Shown here piece after piece: positions 41,980 to 50,325 of a stretch of DNA of 54,499 nucleotides. Position 1 is the stretch's first letter, and every line of letters begins with the position of its first letter. The position numbers and the translations under genes are program-made. The DNA is from Pyrinomonadaceae bacterium (GTDB lineage Bacteria > Acidobacteriota > Blastocatellia > Pyrinomonadales > Pyrinomonadaceae), in assembly GCA_014534425.1 (NCBI GenBank), contig JACVRN010000023.1, positions 1 to 54,499 of the forward strand, written 5' to 3'. Below the pieces are notes generated by a model. It had not been told where the DNA came from. It ran no database searches and saw nothing but the letters and a program-made list of their open reading frames with translations.

Positions 41980-43404
41980 ATGAGATACAGGAGCCGGTCG
42001 AATCTGGTGTTGGCGTTGTTGGTGGGGGTGTTTCTAGTCGCCAACTTGTTCGCCGTTAGCCTGCTCGGAGTGGCTTCGCGCGGGACGCTCGCGCGCAGTT
42101 CGCTTCTGATTGTCGCGGTCGTCACCACGCTGGTCGCCGGTCTTGTCTGCATAGTTCTTCTGCTCAGATGGCTCCTGCGGCCATACAGGCAACTGGTGGG
42201 CGAAGCCGAACGCGCTCCCGTCTCTCTCTCTTCGAGTAACGCGCGCAACGAAGCGGAGTTCGTGCTTGAGACTTTTCAATCTGTGGTCGCGCGTCTACAG
42301 GCGCAGCAGCGAGAGCTTGAGGCGCTAGGCGCACAGGCGCGTGCGCGTGCGGCATCAGCCGAACGTTTTAGCGAGCGCATCATTGCCAGCGTTCCGTCCG
42401 GCCTCATAGCCTTTGATGCCGAAGGGCAGGCGACGGTCGTTAATGCTCCGGCTCGCGCGCTCGTGGGAGCTGGCGATGATGCTGCGGGCCAGCACGTGCG
42501 CCGCGTGTTCAATCACGCGCCCGCGCTCGCGGAGATGGTCGAGCGGTGTCTAGCGACCGGCGAGCTTTATCGTCGTGAAGAGATAGAGGCTTCGACTTCC
42601 AACGGTCGTAAGCGACGATTGGGCGCGACCGTTGCGCCGATTGACCTTGAGGGTGGAGCAAAAAGGCGCGGCGCGCTCTGCCTCTTGACGGACATCACGG
42701 AGGTGACGGAGTTGCGCGAGCAGGTGGCGCTCAAACGTAACCTCGAAAGCCTCGGAGAGATGGCCGCAGGGCTGTCGCACGAATTCAAGAATGCTCTGGC
42801 TACGCTTCACGGCTACGCGCAACTGATACAGGCGTACGCGGAGAATGAGCGCGGGCGCGTGGCGTCCACGGCTTTGCTCGAAGAGGTGCGAAGCCTGACG
42901 GAAACGGTCACGGCCTTTCTGAATTTCGCTCGCCCGCAGCCGCTACAGCGTCAGGACGTTTCGCTCAATGAGCTTGTCCGCGATTGCGCCACGGAGCTAC
43001 AGCTTCTCTTTGAAGAGCGCAGCGTGCGGCTTTTGATTGAAGGAGACTTTCCTTCGGTTCACGCCGACGAGCGAATGCTGCGGCAGGCTTTGCTGAACCT
43101 GATGCGTAACGCAGCCGAATCTATCACGGAAGATAAGCTTGAGCGGCGCGTCTCCGTGCGCGGCGCACGCGAGAAGGATTCCGCCGGGCGAGATTGGGCG
43201 GTCGTTGAAATCACGGACACTGGCACGGGCATCAACGAAGATGACAGAGAGCGTATCTTCATCCCCTTCTTCACCACCAAGTCAAAGGGTCACGGCATAG
43301 GGCTGGCCCTGGCGCATCGTGTTATCACGGAGCACGGCGGCACCTTGACCGCCTCCAACTCGGGGCAAGGCGGCGCGGTCTTTGCCCTCAGGCTTCCACT
43401 CTAA
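41980..43404 (+). CDS. NtrB-like membrane sensor histidine kinase
   Basis: A 474-residue two-component sensor. Two helices (about 8-30 and 41-64) bracket a very short external loop, so it probably senses within the membrane or cytoplasm. A HAMP-like linker, a PAS domain (about 130-245), a HisKA domain with the phospho-accepting His267 (GLSHEFKNALATL), and an ATPase domain with NAAESI, DTGTGI and HGIGLALAHR follow. The H-box and overall layout resemble NtrB/AtoS, whose partners are sigma54 activators. No response regulator adjoins it. The ribosome site at the ATG is poor. Confidence 0.88.
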   Translation: MRYRSRSNLVLALLVGVFLVANLFAVSLLGVASRGTLARSSLLIVAVVTTLVAGLVCIVLLLRWLLRPYRQLVGEAERAPVSLSSSNARNEAEFVLETFQSVVARLQAQQRELEALGAQARARAASAERFSERIIASVPSGLIAFDAEGQATVVNAPARALVGAGDDAAGQHVRRVFNHAPALAEMVERCLATGELYRREEIEASTSNGRKRRLGATVAPIDLEGGAKRRGALCLLTDITEVTELREQVALKRNLESLGEMAAGLSHEFKNALATLHGYAQLIQAYAENERGRVASTALLEEVRSLTETVTAFLNFARPQPLQRQDVSLNELVRDCATELQLLFEERSVRLLIEGDFPSVHADERMLRQALLNLMRNAAESITEDKLERRVSVRGAREKDSAGRDWAVVEITDTGTGINEDDRERIFIPFFTTKSKGHGIGLALAHRVITEHGGTLTASNSGQGGAVFALRLPL

Positions 43405-43425
43405 ATCACTTAAAGCGCTGCTATT

Positions 43426-45180
43426 TTATTTCGGGAAATATTCTCGCCAGCGTTTGTTTACAAGCTCTGCGATGTCCGGGCGGACGATTAGCTCTGCGGG
43501 AAAGCCTGGCTTGGTGCGCGCGTCTATGACTATGGGGGCGGTGTAAGAGAGGTGATGACGAACAATCTTTGTTTCGGCGGCGTGTATGTCTGCGGCTGGC
43601 TCGAAGCGAGTCCAGGTGGCCCAGAGGAAATTTTCCACCAAACGCGCCACGCTCGCGTCGTCGTGAAGAATAACTAACGGCCAAGAGCTAAACGCCTCAT
43701 CGCGTGCAAGGCGCGCGGCCTGCCCCGGCTCTTTCTCAAACGGCACGCCTTCCAAGACCAGGCAGCCGCCGCAGAAGACTTCCGCGCGCTTCACGTCACG
43801 CGGCAGCGTGCCTTTGAACTCGCGCGGCAAATCCCTCACAGGCTCGCCCAGACCGAGCATGATGGCTTTGCTTCCCTTGTTCACGACCCCGCTTGTGTAA
43901 TCCAGCGTGTCCATTGAAACGTTGGAGAAGATGAAGAAGTCGCTTTCGGGATGGAAGCGCGCGAGTACGTGCTCGAAGAGTTTAGGGAAGGCGCGCAAGT
44001 CCTGCGGCGTGTCCGTGAGGAGCAGAAATTTTGTGAGCGAGAGCTGGCCTTCGCCCAGGATGCGAAAGCCTGAGACGAGCGCTTCTCTGCCGTACCTCTC
44101 GCGTACGACCGCCGCGCAGAGCGAGTGAAAGCCCGTCTCGCCGTACGTCCAGAGGTCGCGCACGCTCGGCATCACGAGCGGAAAGAGCGGCGCGAGAAGC
44201 TCCTGTAGATAATCGCCTATGTAGAAATCTTCCTGCCTTGGCTTTCCCACGACCGTCGCGGGATAAATCGCGTCGCGGCGATGAAAGACCGCGTCCGCCT
44301 GAAAGACAGGATAATCGTGTTGCAGCGAGTAGTAGCCGTAGTGGTCTCCGAAAGGCCCTTCGGGTCTTCTCTCGAAGGGCGGAACTTTTCCTACTAGGGC
44401 GAACTCCGCTTCGGCCACGAGACGGTGCGCCCCGTCCAGAGGGTTCTTAGCCATACGAATCTTCTCGCCCGCCAGCACGGAGGCCAGCACAAGCTCCGGC
44501 ACGTCTTCCGGCAGAGGCGCAATCGCGGAGAGTATCAGCGCGGGCGGGCCGCCAAGGAAGACCGTCACGGGCAGCGCCTTCTGAAGCGCTTCGGCTTCGT
44601 GATAATGAAAGCCGCCGCCCTTGTGAATCTGCCAGTGCATCCCCGTGGTGCGCGCGTCAAAGCGCTGCATGCGATACATCCCAAGATTGTGTTTCCGTGT
44701 GACGGGATGCTCCGTGTAAACCAGTGGCAGCGTGATGAAAGGCCCGCCGTCCTCCTGCCAAGTCGTCAGGACGGGCAGCTCGTCCAGGCGCGCCGGTGCA
44801 TCGATGACCTGCGTGATGGGCGCGCGGCCTACGTTGCGTGTGCCGAGCTTCAATGCCTCCATGGCAAGCGAGCGGTGCTGCCAGAGCTTTGCGGGTCTGG
44901 GAGGCAGGAGCGCTTCGGCTACCTGCACAGCCTCTCTCACAAGGCTCTCGGGCTTGCTTCCGAAAGCGCGCTCGATTCTGCGCCTGGTGCCGAAGAGGTT
45001 TGTGACGACCGTGTAGCGGCTTCCCTTCACACGCCGAAACATAAGAGCCGGGCCGCCCTCCGCTATGACGCGGCGGTGAATCTCCGCCAGTTCAAGGTAA
45101 GGGTCAACCTCCGCCTCTATGGTTACGAGGTCGTCGTCGCGCACCAGCAGGTCTAAGAATGAGCGAAGGTTCCTGTGCAT
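43426..45180 (-). CDS. UbiD-family prenylated-FMN decarboxylase
   Basis: A 584-residue decarboxylase of the UbiD family, which uses prenylated FMN to remove a carboxyl group from an aromatic or unsaturated acid. Family blocks are seen in the domain around RMQRFDARTTGMHW and in EGPFGDHYGYYS, with a C-terminal region containing DYTSGVVNKGSKAIMLG. The substrate could be a quinone precursor (ubiquinone or menaquinone pathway) or an unrelated acid; nothing here decides. No UbiX, which makes the cofactor, is nearby. The ATG at 45180 is preferred over an upstream TTG; no ribosome site is clear. Confidence 0.85.
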   Translation of the reverse strand: MHRNLRSFLDLLVRDDDLVTIEAEVDPYLELAEIHRRVIAEGGPALMFRRVKGSRYTVVTNLFGTRRRIERAFGSKPESLVREAVQVAEALLPPRPAKLWQHRSLAMEALKLGTRNVGRAPITQVIDAPARLDELPVLTTWQEDGGPFITLPLVYTEHPVTRKHNLGMYRMQRFDARTTGMHWQIHKGGGFHYHEAEALQKALPVTVFLGGPPALILSAIAPLPEDVPELVLASVLAGEKIRMAKNPLDGAHRLVAEAEFALVGKVPPFERRPEGPFGDHYGYYSLQHDYPVFQADAVFHRRDAIYPATVVGKPRQEDFYIGDYLQELLAPLFPLVMPSVRDLWTYGETGFHSLCAAVVRERYGREALVSGFRILGEGQLSLTKFLLLTDTPQDLRAFPKLFEHVLARFHPESDFFIFSNVSMDTLDYTSGVVNKGSKAIMLGLGEPVRDLPREFKGTLPRDVKRAEVFCGGCLVLEGVPFEKEPGQAARLARDEAFSSWPLVILHDDASVARLVENFLWATWTRFEPAADIHAAETKIVRHHLSYTAPIVIDARTKPGFPAELIVRPDIAELVNKRWREYFPK

Positions 45181-45249
45181 GATTCGGAGCAAGCAGTATA
45201 GCGTGAGAAGTTATCTTTGAAGAACCGGGCGGAGATGTTTGGTAATAGT

Positions 45250-45303
45250 CAGAGGCACAGAGGACGCAGAGAGTTGAATCTTCTCTGTGTCCTCTGCGGT
45301 TAA
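45250..45303. repeat. Second copy of the CACAGAGG-type palindrome
   Basis: An imperfect palindrome built of GGCACAGAGGACGCAGAGAG and a near-complement ending GTGTCCTCTGCGGTT. It shares the central AGAGAGTTGA with the copy at 19755-19829. The position, between ubiD and the HEAT-repeat gene, is again non-coding. Confidence 0.65.
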
Positions 45304-45311
45304 GAACACGC

Positions 45312-45944
45312 TCAAGGAGAAGTTTCACCCGCTTTTCCCACCTGTCGCGGGCGTTGCGGCGCTTCGGGCGGGGCCTGTGCAAGGCGTTCGTTGATGGCCT
45401 GTGTGGCCCTTTGGGCTGCGGCGCTCACCTTCGGGTCGAAAGATTCCGTCAGAGGCTTAATCTGCGCGAGCGTCGTCTGATTGCCAATGTCGGCCAGAAT
45501 CTTCAGAAGCTCTACCTGCGTGCGCGACTTGGCCGTCGTCAGGAACATGTAGAGAGGCTCCGCATCATCAAGCATTCTCAAGTAGCCTGCGGCCTGCGCG
45601 GCGCGTGAAGAATCCAGGTCGCGCACGACTGCAAAGAGCATCTCGGACTTGCTCATGCGATAGAGCGCCCAGGCCAGAGCAAGCTTGACGCGAGAATTCT
45701 TCTCCTGCATGTAATAGCCTTGGACAAGCTTTTGCTGCTCGTTGGCCGAAAGTCGCGCAAGCTCTTCCGCAGCCTGCTGCCTGACCAAAGGGTCTATATT
45801 TGCCAGCCTTTGCACAGCCGCACGCGCCGCCAGGTCATTCGGATTAGCGCCGTCTTCATCATCACCCTGCGCTCGCGCCGAAACGCCGAAGACGAAAATC
45901 AGCGCGAGCACGAGGCCCGTTGCGAATAGCTTCTCTTTAAGCAT
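45312..45944 (-). CDS. Secreted HEAT-repeat-like protein
   Basis: A 210-residue exported protein with signal peptide (ATGLVLALIFVFGVSARAQ) and an alpha-helical repeat body (about 35-190) of HEAT/armadillo style (AVQRLANIDPLVRQQAAEELARL, ALAWALYRMSKSEM). The C-terminus is Pro/Gln rich. Such solenoids bind proteins. It follows the M16 peptidase pair by 13 bases on the same strand, which suggests it works with them, for example as an adaptor. That link is inferred from position only. Confidence 0.7.
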   Translation of the reverse strand: MLKEKLFATGLVLALIFVFGVSARAQGDDEDGANPNDLAARAAVQRLANIDPLVRQQAAEELARLSANEQQKLVQGYYMQEKNSRVKLALAWALYRMSKSEMLFAVVRDLDSSRAAQAAGYLRMLDDAEPLYMFLTTAKSRTQVELLKILADIGNQTTLAQIKPLTESFDPKVSAAAQRATQAINERLAQAPPEAPQRPRQVGKAGETSP

Positions 45945-45957
45945 AGAGCGTGTCCCC

Positions 45958-47475
45958 TTATTTCATTCTCGCTCCGCCACTCGTGCCCGCGCCGCCCGCA
46001 GCTTTTCTCAAGCTCGCGCTGTTGAGGTCAAGCTCGTCTTCCTGTATGACTTCAACGTTCTGAAAGCGCTTACGCAGGTCTGCCAGAAAATCTGAGGCGC
46101 GCCCGACGATGATAATGTCCGCGCCCTTCGCATCAAGCCGCTCGCCCGCGAACTTTTGAATCTCTTCGCCCTTCACGCTCTGCACGTTCTTGATGTAGCT
46201 GTTGATTTCGTCAAGGCTCAACCCGTAAAGCGCGAGCGACGCGACCTGCGTTACAAGGCCGTCTATGGTTTCCAACTGGCGCGCGTAGTTGCCTATGAGC
46301 GCGGCCTTGCGCGGCGTCAATTCAGTGTCCGGGATAGTCGCGCTCGAAAGACGGCCAAGCTCTGTCATCAGAAGCGAAGCGACCTCAGCGCCCGATTCGT
46401 TCTTCGTCTGCGTGACGGCTATGAAAGGCCCTGAGCTACGGCGCACTTCCAGGGTGCTGCCTGCGCCGTAGCTCAAGCCGCGCTTGGTGCGAATCTCCTG
46501 ATTGAGGCGCGAGGAATAACCCCCGCCAAGAACGGAGTTGGTCACAATCCCACGAAAGTAATCCGGGTCTGTGCGCTTCAATCCCGTGCGCGTCAATATC
46601 ACTGCGGCCTGTCCAGCGTGCTCCATGTCTATGACTACGACTCGCTGCCCGCTCTTTCTTGTCGTCGCTTCCCTTTCGGTCGAAGCCGGAAGAGCCGTTG
46701 ACGGTTTCGCCCAGTCACCGAAGTAGCGCTCGGCCAACTTGAAAGCATCGTCCGAGCGAAGGTCGCCGCCGATGACCAGGATGGCGTTGTCGGGTCTGTA
46801 ATACGTGGAGTGAAGCCGCGCTATGTCTTCGCGCTTGATGAGTGCGAGCGATTCGGGCGTGCCGTTCAGAGGATGGCCGTAAGGCGAATCTCCGAAGACG
46901 ACGCGCGAGGCCACGTAGCGCGCCAGTTGACCTGGGTCTGCGAGCATGAAGCTCAACTGGTCTATGCTCTGCTGTCGCTGGCGCTCAAGCTCGTCCTCTT
47001 TAAAGGTCGGGCGTCTGACAACATCCGAGAGAATTTCCACCGCAGGGTCAATCTTCGAAGACTCTACGCTCACGGTGACCTGCGAAGAGTCCCAGCGTGC
47101 GCCGTAATCAATCATGCCGCCGAGAGCTTCTACGGCTTCGGCTATCTGCGGCGCGCTTCGTTTAGCGGTTCCCTTCGTCAAAAGGCTGACCGTCATGTCG
47201 GCCAGCCCCGCAAGTTTGGGCGGGTCAATCTCGCCGCCGTTCTTGATTAACAACTGCGCCGTGGCGAGAGACGTTCCCGCGCGCTCAACGAAGATGACGC
47301 GCAGGCCGTTCGACAGAGTCTTCTCCACGGGCTTAGGGAAATTTACGGGACGCGGCGGCGCGGGCGGCGGAGGCGTCTCCTGCTGCCCGAAAGAATTTAT
47401 AGGCATCATAAAAGCGGTGACGAATAAACAGCTGATGAATAAAGAGAGAAAGCTTTTGAATCTTTTTCCTGGCAT
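45958..47475 (-). CDS. M16 peptidase-like protein lacking the zinc motif
   Basis: A 505-residue exported protein with the M16 (pitrilysin/mitochondrial-processing-like) fold. The N-terminal block reads KTLSNGLRVIFVERAG, but at the place of HxxEH it has LAGLADMTVSLL, without the zinc-binding histidines and glutamate. It is therefore the catalytically inactive, structural partner typical of M16B heterodimers. The second half (about 245-490) carries the C-terminal M16 domain with EQ-independent blocks (NSVLGGGYSSRLNQEIR, GLSYGAGS). It lies one base downstream of the active partner. The start ATG at 47475 has GGGAGGAAG upstream. Confidence 0.9.
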   Translation of the reverse strand: MPGKRFKSFLSLFISCLFVTAFMMPINSFGQQETPPPPAPPRPVNFPKPVEKTLSNGLRVIFVERAGTSLATAQLLIKNGGEIDPPKLAGLADMTVSLLTKGTAKRSAPQIAEAVEALGGMIDYGARWDSSQVTVSVESSKIDPAVEILSDVVRRPTFKEDELERQRQQSIDQLSFMLADPGQLARYVASRVVFGDSPYGHPLNGTPESLALIKREDIARLHSTYYRPDNAILVIGGDLRSDDAFKLAERYFGDWAKPSTALPASTEREATTRKSGQRVVVIDMEHAGQAAVILTRTGLKRTDPDYFRGIVTNSVLGGGYSSRLNQEIRTKRGLSYGAGSTLEVRRSSGPFIAVTQTKNESGAEVASLLMTELGRLSSATIPDTELTPRKAALIGNYARQLETIDGLVTQVASLALYGLSLDEINSYIKNVQSVKGEEIQKFAGERLDAKGADIIIVGRASDFLADLRKRFQNVEVIQEDELDLNSASLRKAAGGAGTSGGARMK

Positions 47476-47476
47476 C

Positions 47477-48913
47477 TTATCTTCCTCCCTCCGCTTGAAC
47501 TGTCGGCGCTGAGTTTCCGCCCGCGCCCCACTCGTTCTTGCTCATCTTCATTTCACCGTCGGGCTGCGGGTTCCTTGGCAGGAAGTAGATGACTACGCGG
47601 TTTGTGCCCGTGAAATATTTTTTCATGACGCGCTGCACGTCCTGGGCTGTGACAGCCATCAAGCGTTCGTTGTCCGTGTTGACGCGATTGGCGTCGCCCA
47701 GCAGCACTGCCGCTTCGCCCAGCGCGAAGGCTTTACCGTTGCTCGTCTCGCGCGCCTTCAGGCGCTCCGTGATGACCTGGTTCTTGGCCTTCTCAAGCTC
47801 CGCAGCCGAAACCGTCTCCGTCTGCAAACGCTTCAACTCCGCAAGGAGCGCTTTCTCTCCCTCTTCAGCAGTCTTGCCCGAAGCCATCGTGGCTCTTAAA
47901 AGGAAGAGGCTGGTGTCTTCACGAAAATCGGTCTCGGCGTCGACCTGCGAGGCCAACTGCTGGCGGTAGATGAGCGACTGATAGAGCCTTGAAGATTCGC
48001 CCGCAGCCAGGATAGCGCCCGCCACTCTCAGCGCGAAGGCATCATCGCTCGCCTGCGGCGGGGCAAGATAAGAGATTGCCACAGCCGGAAGCGGCTCGTG
48101 CTCGCCGTACTCCACATAGCGCGCTTCCTTCGTGCGCTCAGGCTCTTTCACATTCACGCGCGGCAGTGGCGCGTTGGCTTTGGGTATGCGACCGAAATAC
48201 TTATCAACCCACGCGTCCAGTTGCTTCTGGTCAAAGTCGCCCGCGACCACCAGCGTCGCATTGTCCGGGCGATAGAATGTCTGGTGAAAAGATTTCACGT
48301 CCGTCAAAGTCGCCGCGTTCAGTTCTTCAATATTGCCTATGCCCGGTCGCCTGTACGGATGTTTGGTGAATGACTTCTGCTGAATGAGCAACTCCAGCTT
48401 GCCGTATGGCCGCGACATGTAGGTCTCGCGGTACTCTTCCTTCACGACATCGCGCTCGGATTTGAAGTTCGCGTCGTCTATGTTGAGCGAGCCAAGGCGG
48501 TCTGCTTCGGCCCAGAGCAGAGTCTCAAGATAGTTCGACGGCACAACGTCGAAGTAAACGGTCACGTCGTCGGCTGTGAAAGCATTATTGAAGCCGCCCA
48601 CGTCTTCCGTCAGCCTGTCCATCATCTCGGCCTTCATGTTCTTTGTGCTCTTGAACATCATGTGCTCGAAGAGATGCGCGAAGCCGCTACGACCATTGGG
48701 GTCGTCCTTAGAGCCTACGTGATACCAGACCTGTATGGAGACCGTAGGGCTGGAATGATCCTCAAGCGTGTAGACCTTCAAGCCGTTCGGGAGCGTGCGC
48801 TCGCGGTAATTTATCTTTGGCATCTTTTGCGTGAACGTCGGGGACGAATCCATTTTCGTGTTGGCTAAAACTGCGGTGCACATGACAATCAGTGCGACAA
48901 AGATACGAAGCAT
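47477..48913 (-). CDS. M16 zinc metallopeptidase, active subunit
   Basis: A 478-residue exported M16B peptidase. A short signal peptide (VALIVMCTAVLA) precedes the domain. The inverted zinc motif HLFEH (His80, Glu83, His84) is in the expected block GRSGFAHLFEHMMFKST, and a downstream Glu in RDVVKEEYRE supplies the third ligand. It probably pairs with the inactive gene just downstream to form a clamshell peptidase. The ATG at 48913 has GAAGGAAAC upstream. M16 pairs of this kind act on misfolded or signal-like peptides in the periplasm; the substrate is unknown. Confidence 0.92.
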   Translation of the reverse strand: MLRIFVALIVMCTAVLANTKMDSSPTFTQKMPKINYRERTLPNGLKVYTLEDHSSPTVSIQVWYHVGSKDDPNGRSGFAHLFEHMMFKSTKNMKAEMMDRLTEDVGGFNNAFTADDVTVYFDVVPSNYLETLLWAEADRLGSLNIDDANFKSERDVVKEEYRETYMSRPYGKLELLIQQKSFTKHPYRRPGIGNIEELNAATLTDVKSFHQTFYRPDNATLVVAGDFDQKQLDAWVDKYFGRIPKANAPLPRVNVKEPERTKEARYVEYGEHEPLPAVAISYLAPPQASDDAFALRVAGAILAAGESSRLYQSLIYRQQLASQVDAETDFREDTSLFLLRATMASGKTAEEGEKALLAELKRLQTETVSAAELEKAKNQVITERLKARETSNGKAFALGEAAVLLGDANRVNTDNERLMAVTAQDVQRVMKKYFTGTNRVVIYFLPRNPQPDGEMKMSKNEWGAGGNSAPTVQAEGGR

Positions 48914-48945
48914 AGAGTTTCCTTCCAGAAAAGGTGATGACCGGG

Positions 48946-48961
48946 CCGTGGCCCGCCACGG
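48946..48961. repeat. Short GC palindrome upstream of the M16 pair
   Basis: CCGTGGC and GCCACGG are perfect complements around two bases, in the leader of the M16 operon. With only two spacer bases a tight RNA hairpin is strained, so a protein-binding palindrome is equally possible. Its role is unknown. Confidence 0.35.
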
Positions 48962-49018
48962 TTAGCGGCAGCCGCCCGTTTTGATGCTCAAGGCCGGAAA
49001 AGCTGTTGCACGGCGATA

Positions 49019-49315
49019 TTAATCAACGTCCATAGGGTTGATGAAGGGTTTGTCTTTATCCTTTTCGGCGCGCTTCATGGCCTCTTTGAACTTCTCTTCC
49101 AGAAGGCGCTCGCGGTCTTTGAGCGAGCCTAGCTCCTGCTGAAAAATCTGTTCGCGCTGCTGCTTCTGCTTGTCTAATCCCTTGAGCATCTCGTCGAACG
49201 AGGCGACGGGCTTTGACTTCTCTTCGTGAGAGATGATAGCGCCCGTTTGCGCGTCCAGGGTAATGGTGGCTTCACAACAGGGGCAAATAATTGTAAATCG
49301 GGAAGTGTCCGTCAT
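49019..49315 (-). CDS. Small zinc-ribbon/coiled-coil protein
   Basis: A 98-residue cytoplasmic protein. The start contains a CPCC-type zinc-ribbon-like element (TIICPCCEATITLD) and the rest is a charged coiled coil (about 45-90; FDEMLKGLDKQKQQREQIF, EEKFKEAMKRAEKD). The ATG at 49315 was chosen because AAGGAGAG lies upstream; a longer in-frame start at 49435 has no such site. Only one cysteine pair is present, so metal binding would need a dimer or other residues. Function is unknown. Confidence 0.7.
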   Translation of the reverse strand: MTDTSRFTIICPCCEATITLDAQTGAIISHEEKSKPVASFDEMLKGLDKQKQQREQIFQQELGSLKDRERLLEEKFKEAMKRAEKDKDKPFINPMDVD

Positions 49316-49461
49316 GATCGCTCTCTCCTTAACACATGCAATAATCGCTCGCCTGAGTATAACATCAAAAGAGAGAGACCGATTCTTTTGAAGAAAGAGA
49401 GAGCAGCCGCCCCCTTCTGCGAAGCGACTGCTCATGATAGATTATGAAAATCTCTTTACCG

Positions 49462-50064
49462 TTAAGGCGTGACGGCGTTCTTGATAGACTTGCCAGCTTT
49501 CTTTGCGCCCTCGACGGTCTTTTCACCGGCTTTCTTGGTTCCCTCGACAGCCTTCTCGCCTACGGTCTTTGCGCCTTCGCCTACTTTCTCTGCTCCCTCT
49601 TTGCCCTTGTCAATGGCCTTCTCGCCGCCCTCTTTGACGGTCGAAGCGGCCTCTTTGGATTTGTCAGCGACGAAGCCAGCCGCATCCGCTATAGCGTCCG
49701 CCGAGCCGTTTATCACGCTCTCGACTTTGTCTTCGGGAATCTCGCGCGTCTCGCCCGTGCTGGAAGTAACCTTGGCGGTGCGCTTTCCGTTGCGCGTGGT
49801 GATTACGACCTTGGAGATGCGCGCGTTGTTCTTGTAGGTGCGCGTCTCCGTCTTGTCCCCATTCGGCTCGTTCGTCACGGTCGTCTCGTACTCACCCGTG
49901 GTTGAAGTGTTAGTGGCGGTCGTAGTGGTGGTGCTCGTATTGGTCGTAGTGGTTGTGTTGGCCGTGTTGGTGTTCGAAGCTGTATTGGCGTTGTCCGAGC
50001 TGCAACCAAACGCCAAAGCTCCTAGGATGAGCACACAGAGGCTCAGCAAAAGCTTGCTACGCAC
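49462..50064 (-). CDS. Lipoprotein with Thr/Asn linker and LEA-like tail
   Basis: A 200-residue exported lipoprotein. From GTG at 50064 (AGGAGG 9 bases upstream) it reads LLLSLCVLILGALAFGC, with the lipobox LAFGC. A 35-residue Thr/Asn run follows, then a small beta region (about 55-110; TTVTNEPNGDKTETRTYK, KTYKNN). The tail (about 115-200) is a repeated Lys/Glu/Ala/Gly pattern with units like EKAVEGTKKAGEKTVEGAKK, resembling LEA-like or amphipathic apolipoprotein helices. A stress-protective or membrane-spacer role is possible; none is shown. A longer TTG start is less likely. Confidence 0.75.
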   Translation of the reverse strand: MRSKLLLSLCVLILGALAFGCSSDNANTASNTNTANTTTTTNTSTTTTTATNTSTTGEYETTVTNEPNGDKTETRTYKNNARISKVVITTRNGKRTAKVTSSTGETREIPEDKVESVINGSADAIADAAGFVADKSKEAASTVKEGGEKAIDKGKEGAEKVGEGAKTVGEKAVEGTKKAGEKTVEGAKKAGKSIKNAVTP

Positions 50065-50252
50065 TGGTTTTATCCTCCTGTAAGATTTGCCTTCACGCTC
50101 CAAATCAGCAACGAGCGTGCCAGCAATTATCTCTTTGTAGTTTCAGGGATTGACCACGAGACCCAAAGGCGCAAAAGCATACGCCCCCGAAGAGAAACGT
50201 TTATTTACAATACGTGGGGAAGTCCGAAGCAGAAATCAATGGGAAGGATATA

Positions 50253-50325
50253 AGCGGGCGACGGGGCTTGAACCCGCGACCTCAGGTTTGGGAAACCTAC
50301 GCTCTACCAACTGAGCTACGCCCGC
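50253..50325 (-). tRNA. tRNA-Gly (anticodon CCC)
   Basis: A 73-base tRNA on the minus strand. The acceptor stem GCGGGCG pairs with CGCCCGC; discriminator U, as usual for bacterial tRNA-Gly. D-arm GCTCAGTTGGTAGAGC, anticodon stem TAGGT/ACCTG with loop TTCCCAA (anticodon CCC, reads GGG), T-arm GCGGG TTCAAGC CCCGT. No intron and no encoded CCA. Its 5' end overlaps the last bases of the upstream endonuclease gene. Confidence 0.97.

Noticed and set aside
50160..50252. Group I intron remnant downstream of tRNA-Gly
   Set aside because: No P7/P3-like core or splice-site duplication is visible, and the tRNA is intact and contiguous.
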